A DNA stretch of 64,000 nt, from positions 3,162,001 through 3,226,000 of the forward strand of contig NZ_CP109009.1 in the NCBI RefSeq assembly GCF_036226685.1, given 5' to 3'. The number at the start of each line of letters is the position of its first letter. The stretch's first letter is position 1. The position numbers and the translations under genes are program-made. Of this stretch, positions 62,589-64,000 are shown in pieces. The notes beneath the pieces were generated by a model that was given only the letters and a program-made list of their open reading frames with translations, searched no databases and was not told the DNA's origin. The stretch is from Streptomyces sp. NBC_00690. GTDB taxonomy: Bacteria > Actinomycetota > Actinomycetes > Streptomycetales > Streptomycetaceae.

Positions 62589-64000
62589 TCAGTGGTTGCG
62601 CGGGAAACCGAGGTCCACGCCCGAGGGGGCGTCGGCCGGGTCGGGCCAGCGGGTGGTGACGACCTTGCCGCGGGTGTAGAAGTGCACGCCGTCGTTGCCG
62701 TAGATGTGGTGGTCCCCGAAGAGGGAGTCCTTCCAGCCACCGAAGGAGTGGTAGCCGACGGGAACCGGAATCGGAACGTTCACGCCGACCATGCCGGCCT
62801 GGACCTCCATCTGGAAGCGGCGGGCCGCACCGCCGTCGCGGGTGAAGATCGCGGTGCCGTTGCCGTACTGCGAGGCGTTGATGAGGGCCAGGCCCTCTTC
62901 GTAGGTCTCCGCGCGCAGGACGCACAGCACCGGGCCGAAGATCTCGTCGCGGTAGGCGTCGGAGTCGGTGGAGACCTTGTCGAGGAGGGAGATGCCGATC
63001 CAGTGACCGTCCTCGAAGCCCTCGACCGTGTAACCGGTGCCGTCGAGGACGACCTCGGCTCCCTGGGCGGCGGCACCGGTGACGTAGGAGGCGACCTTGT
63101 CACGGTGCACCTTGGTGATCAGCGGACCCATCTCGGACGTGGGGTCGTTGCCCGGGCCGATCTTGATCTTCTCGGCGCGCTCGCGGATCTTCTCCACCAG
63201 TTCATCGGCGATGGAGTCGAGGGCGACGACCGCGGAGATGGCCATGCAGCGCTCGCCCGCCGAACCGTAGGCGGCCGAGACCGCGGCGTCGGCCGCAGCG
63301 TCCAGGTCGGCGTCCGGGAGGACCAGCATGTGGTTCTTCGCACCGCCGAGCGCCTGCACCCGCTTGCCGTTGGCGGAGGCGGTGGTGTGGATGTAGCGGG
63401 CGATCGGAGTGGAGCCGACGAAGGAGACCGCCGATACGTCCGGGTGGTGCAGGAGTGCGTCGACGGCCACCTTGTCGCCGTGGACCACATTGAGGACACC
63501 GTCGGGCAGCCCCGCTTCGGTGGCCAGTTCGGCGAGGAAGTTGGCCGCGGAGGGGTCCTTCTCGCTGGGCTTCAGGATGAAGGTGTTTCCGCAGGCGACC
63601 GCCAGCGGGAACATCCACATGGGGACCATCGCGGGGAAGTTGAACGGGGTGATGCCCGCGACGACACCGACGGCCTGGCGGATGGAGGACACGTCGACCC
63701 GGTTCGACACCTGGGTGGACAGCTCGCCCTTCAGCTGGGTGGTGATGCCACAGGCCAGCTCGACGACCTCCAAGCCACGGGCGACCTCGCCCAGCGCATC
63801 GGAGTGGACCTTGCCGTGCTCGGCGGTGATCAAGGCCGCGATGTCGTCACGGCGCGCGTCCAGCAGCGCCCGGTAGCGGAAGAGGATCGCCGTGCGCTGG
63901 GACAGGGACGACGTGCCCCAGGTGGCGAACGCTTCCTTGGCCGCGGCGACGGCGGCACCGACCTCGTCGGTCGAAGCCAGCGCGACCTGGGCGGCCACGG
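62589..64000 (-). CDS. mmsA: CoA-acylating methylmalonate-semialdehyde dehydrogenase, C-terminal ~469 residues
   Basis: The gene runs off the end of the window; about 30 N-terminal residues are missing. The aldehyde dehydrogenase fold is clear: TPFNFPAMVPMWMFPLA in the substrate tunnel, FVGSTPIARYIH for NAD binding, QALGGAKNHMLVLPDADLD, and catalytic Cys in GSAGERCMAISAVV. The AKNH in place of the usual E-L-G-G-K residues and the GERCMAIS form identify the methylmalonate-semialdehyde/MmsA group, which makes propionyl- or acetyl-CoA in valine and inositol breakdown. The DPADAPSGVDLGFPRNH end is intact. Confidence 0.95.
   Translation of the reverse strand, partial: VAAQVALASTDEVGAAVAAAKEAFATWGTSSLSQRTAILFRYRALLDARRDDIAALITAEHGKVHSDALGEVARGLEVVELACGITTQLKGELSTQVSNRVDVSSIRQAVGVVAGITPFNFPAMVPMWMFPLAVACGNTFILKPSEKDPSAANFLAELATEAGLPDGVLNVVHGDKVAVDALLHHPDVSAVSFVGSTPIARYIHTTASANGKRVQALGGAKNHMLVLPDADLDAAADAAVSAAYGSAGERCMAISAVVALDSIADELVEKIRERAEKIKIGPGNDPTSEMGPLITKVHRDKVASYVTGAAAQGAEVVLDGTGYTVEGFEDGHWIGISLLDKVSTDSDAYRDEIFGPVLCVLRAETYEEGLALINASQYGNGTAIFTRDGGAARRFQMEVQAGMVGVNVPIPVPVGYHSFGGWKDSLFGDHHIYGNDGVHFYTRGKVVTTRWPDPADAPSGVDLGFPRNH

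Overview
The window is high-GC actinobacterial chromosome, almost certainly from a Streptomyces. Supporting signs are strong G/C bias at third codon positions, frequent GTG and TTG starts, many 4-bp stop/start overlaps, a pSAM2-type conjugative element, a dynamin-like GTPase pair, and a class-E-sortase type LAxTG surface protein. All calls come from reading the sequence; no database search was run.

Region 1 (1-13 kb) is mostly core genome. It holds the C-terminal part of an FHA-domain protein, a PCMT-family methyltransferase, a group II truncated haemoglobin, an operon of ettA, a 4HBT thioesterase and a conserved unknown protein, a TQXA/LAxTG thioester surface protein, an SSB paralog, and two dynamin-like GTPases that may be the sporulation pair DynA/DynB. 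Between the surface protein and ssb lies about 0.9 kb without a gene, with a 29-bp dyad and twelve exact copies of a 7-bp repeat.

Region 2 (13-28 kb) holds tRNA-Arg(UCU), a PIG-V-like mannosyltransferase, a DUF4956 membrane protein overlapping a VTC-type polyphosphate polymerase, and a carbonic anhydrase/SulP transporter operon whose transporter has a very long His/Gln-rich tail. An acidic exported protein followed by a sensor kinase and response regulator comes next, then small metabolic and unknown genes.

Region 3 (about 28.1-46.1 kb) is the most unusual part. Two paralogous glycosyltransferase-like proteins, one fused to a degenerate epimerase domain, bracket or adjoin a GNAT acetyltransferase, a SAM methyltransferase, an N,N-dimethylformamidase-like protein, a HAD phosphatase, a StrB/AGAT-type amidinotransferase, a sugar ABC importer, a radical SAM enzyme, a GHMP kinase, a NUDIX hydrolase, an NAD-dependent epimerase and a GT2 glycosyltransferase. 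Together they suggest an undescribed pathway for a guanidino-modified, glycosylated small molecule or envelope component. This is inference.

Region 4 (46-52 kb) has a von Willebrand A lipoprotein, an ABC permease, and a fused S15-type hydrolase/ABC ATPase.

Region 5 (52.5-62.4 kb) is an integrated actinomycete conjugative element (AICE) of about 9.8 kb. It encodes a NUDIX hydrolase and XRE regulator, small unknown proteins, a GntR/KorSA-like repressor with two candidate operators, a SCO3933-like regulator, a TraSA-type FtsK translocase, small transfer-associated peptides, a RepSA-type initiator whose N-terminus appears frameshifted, and a large serine integrase. The element has split a DUF4291 gene. 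The 5' fragment lies beside the integrase, the 3' fragment at the other end, and a shared 12-bp core marks attL and attR. Beyond it the window ends inside a methylmalonate-semialdehyde dehydrogenase gene.
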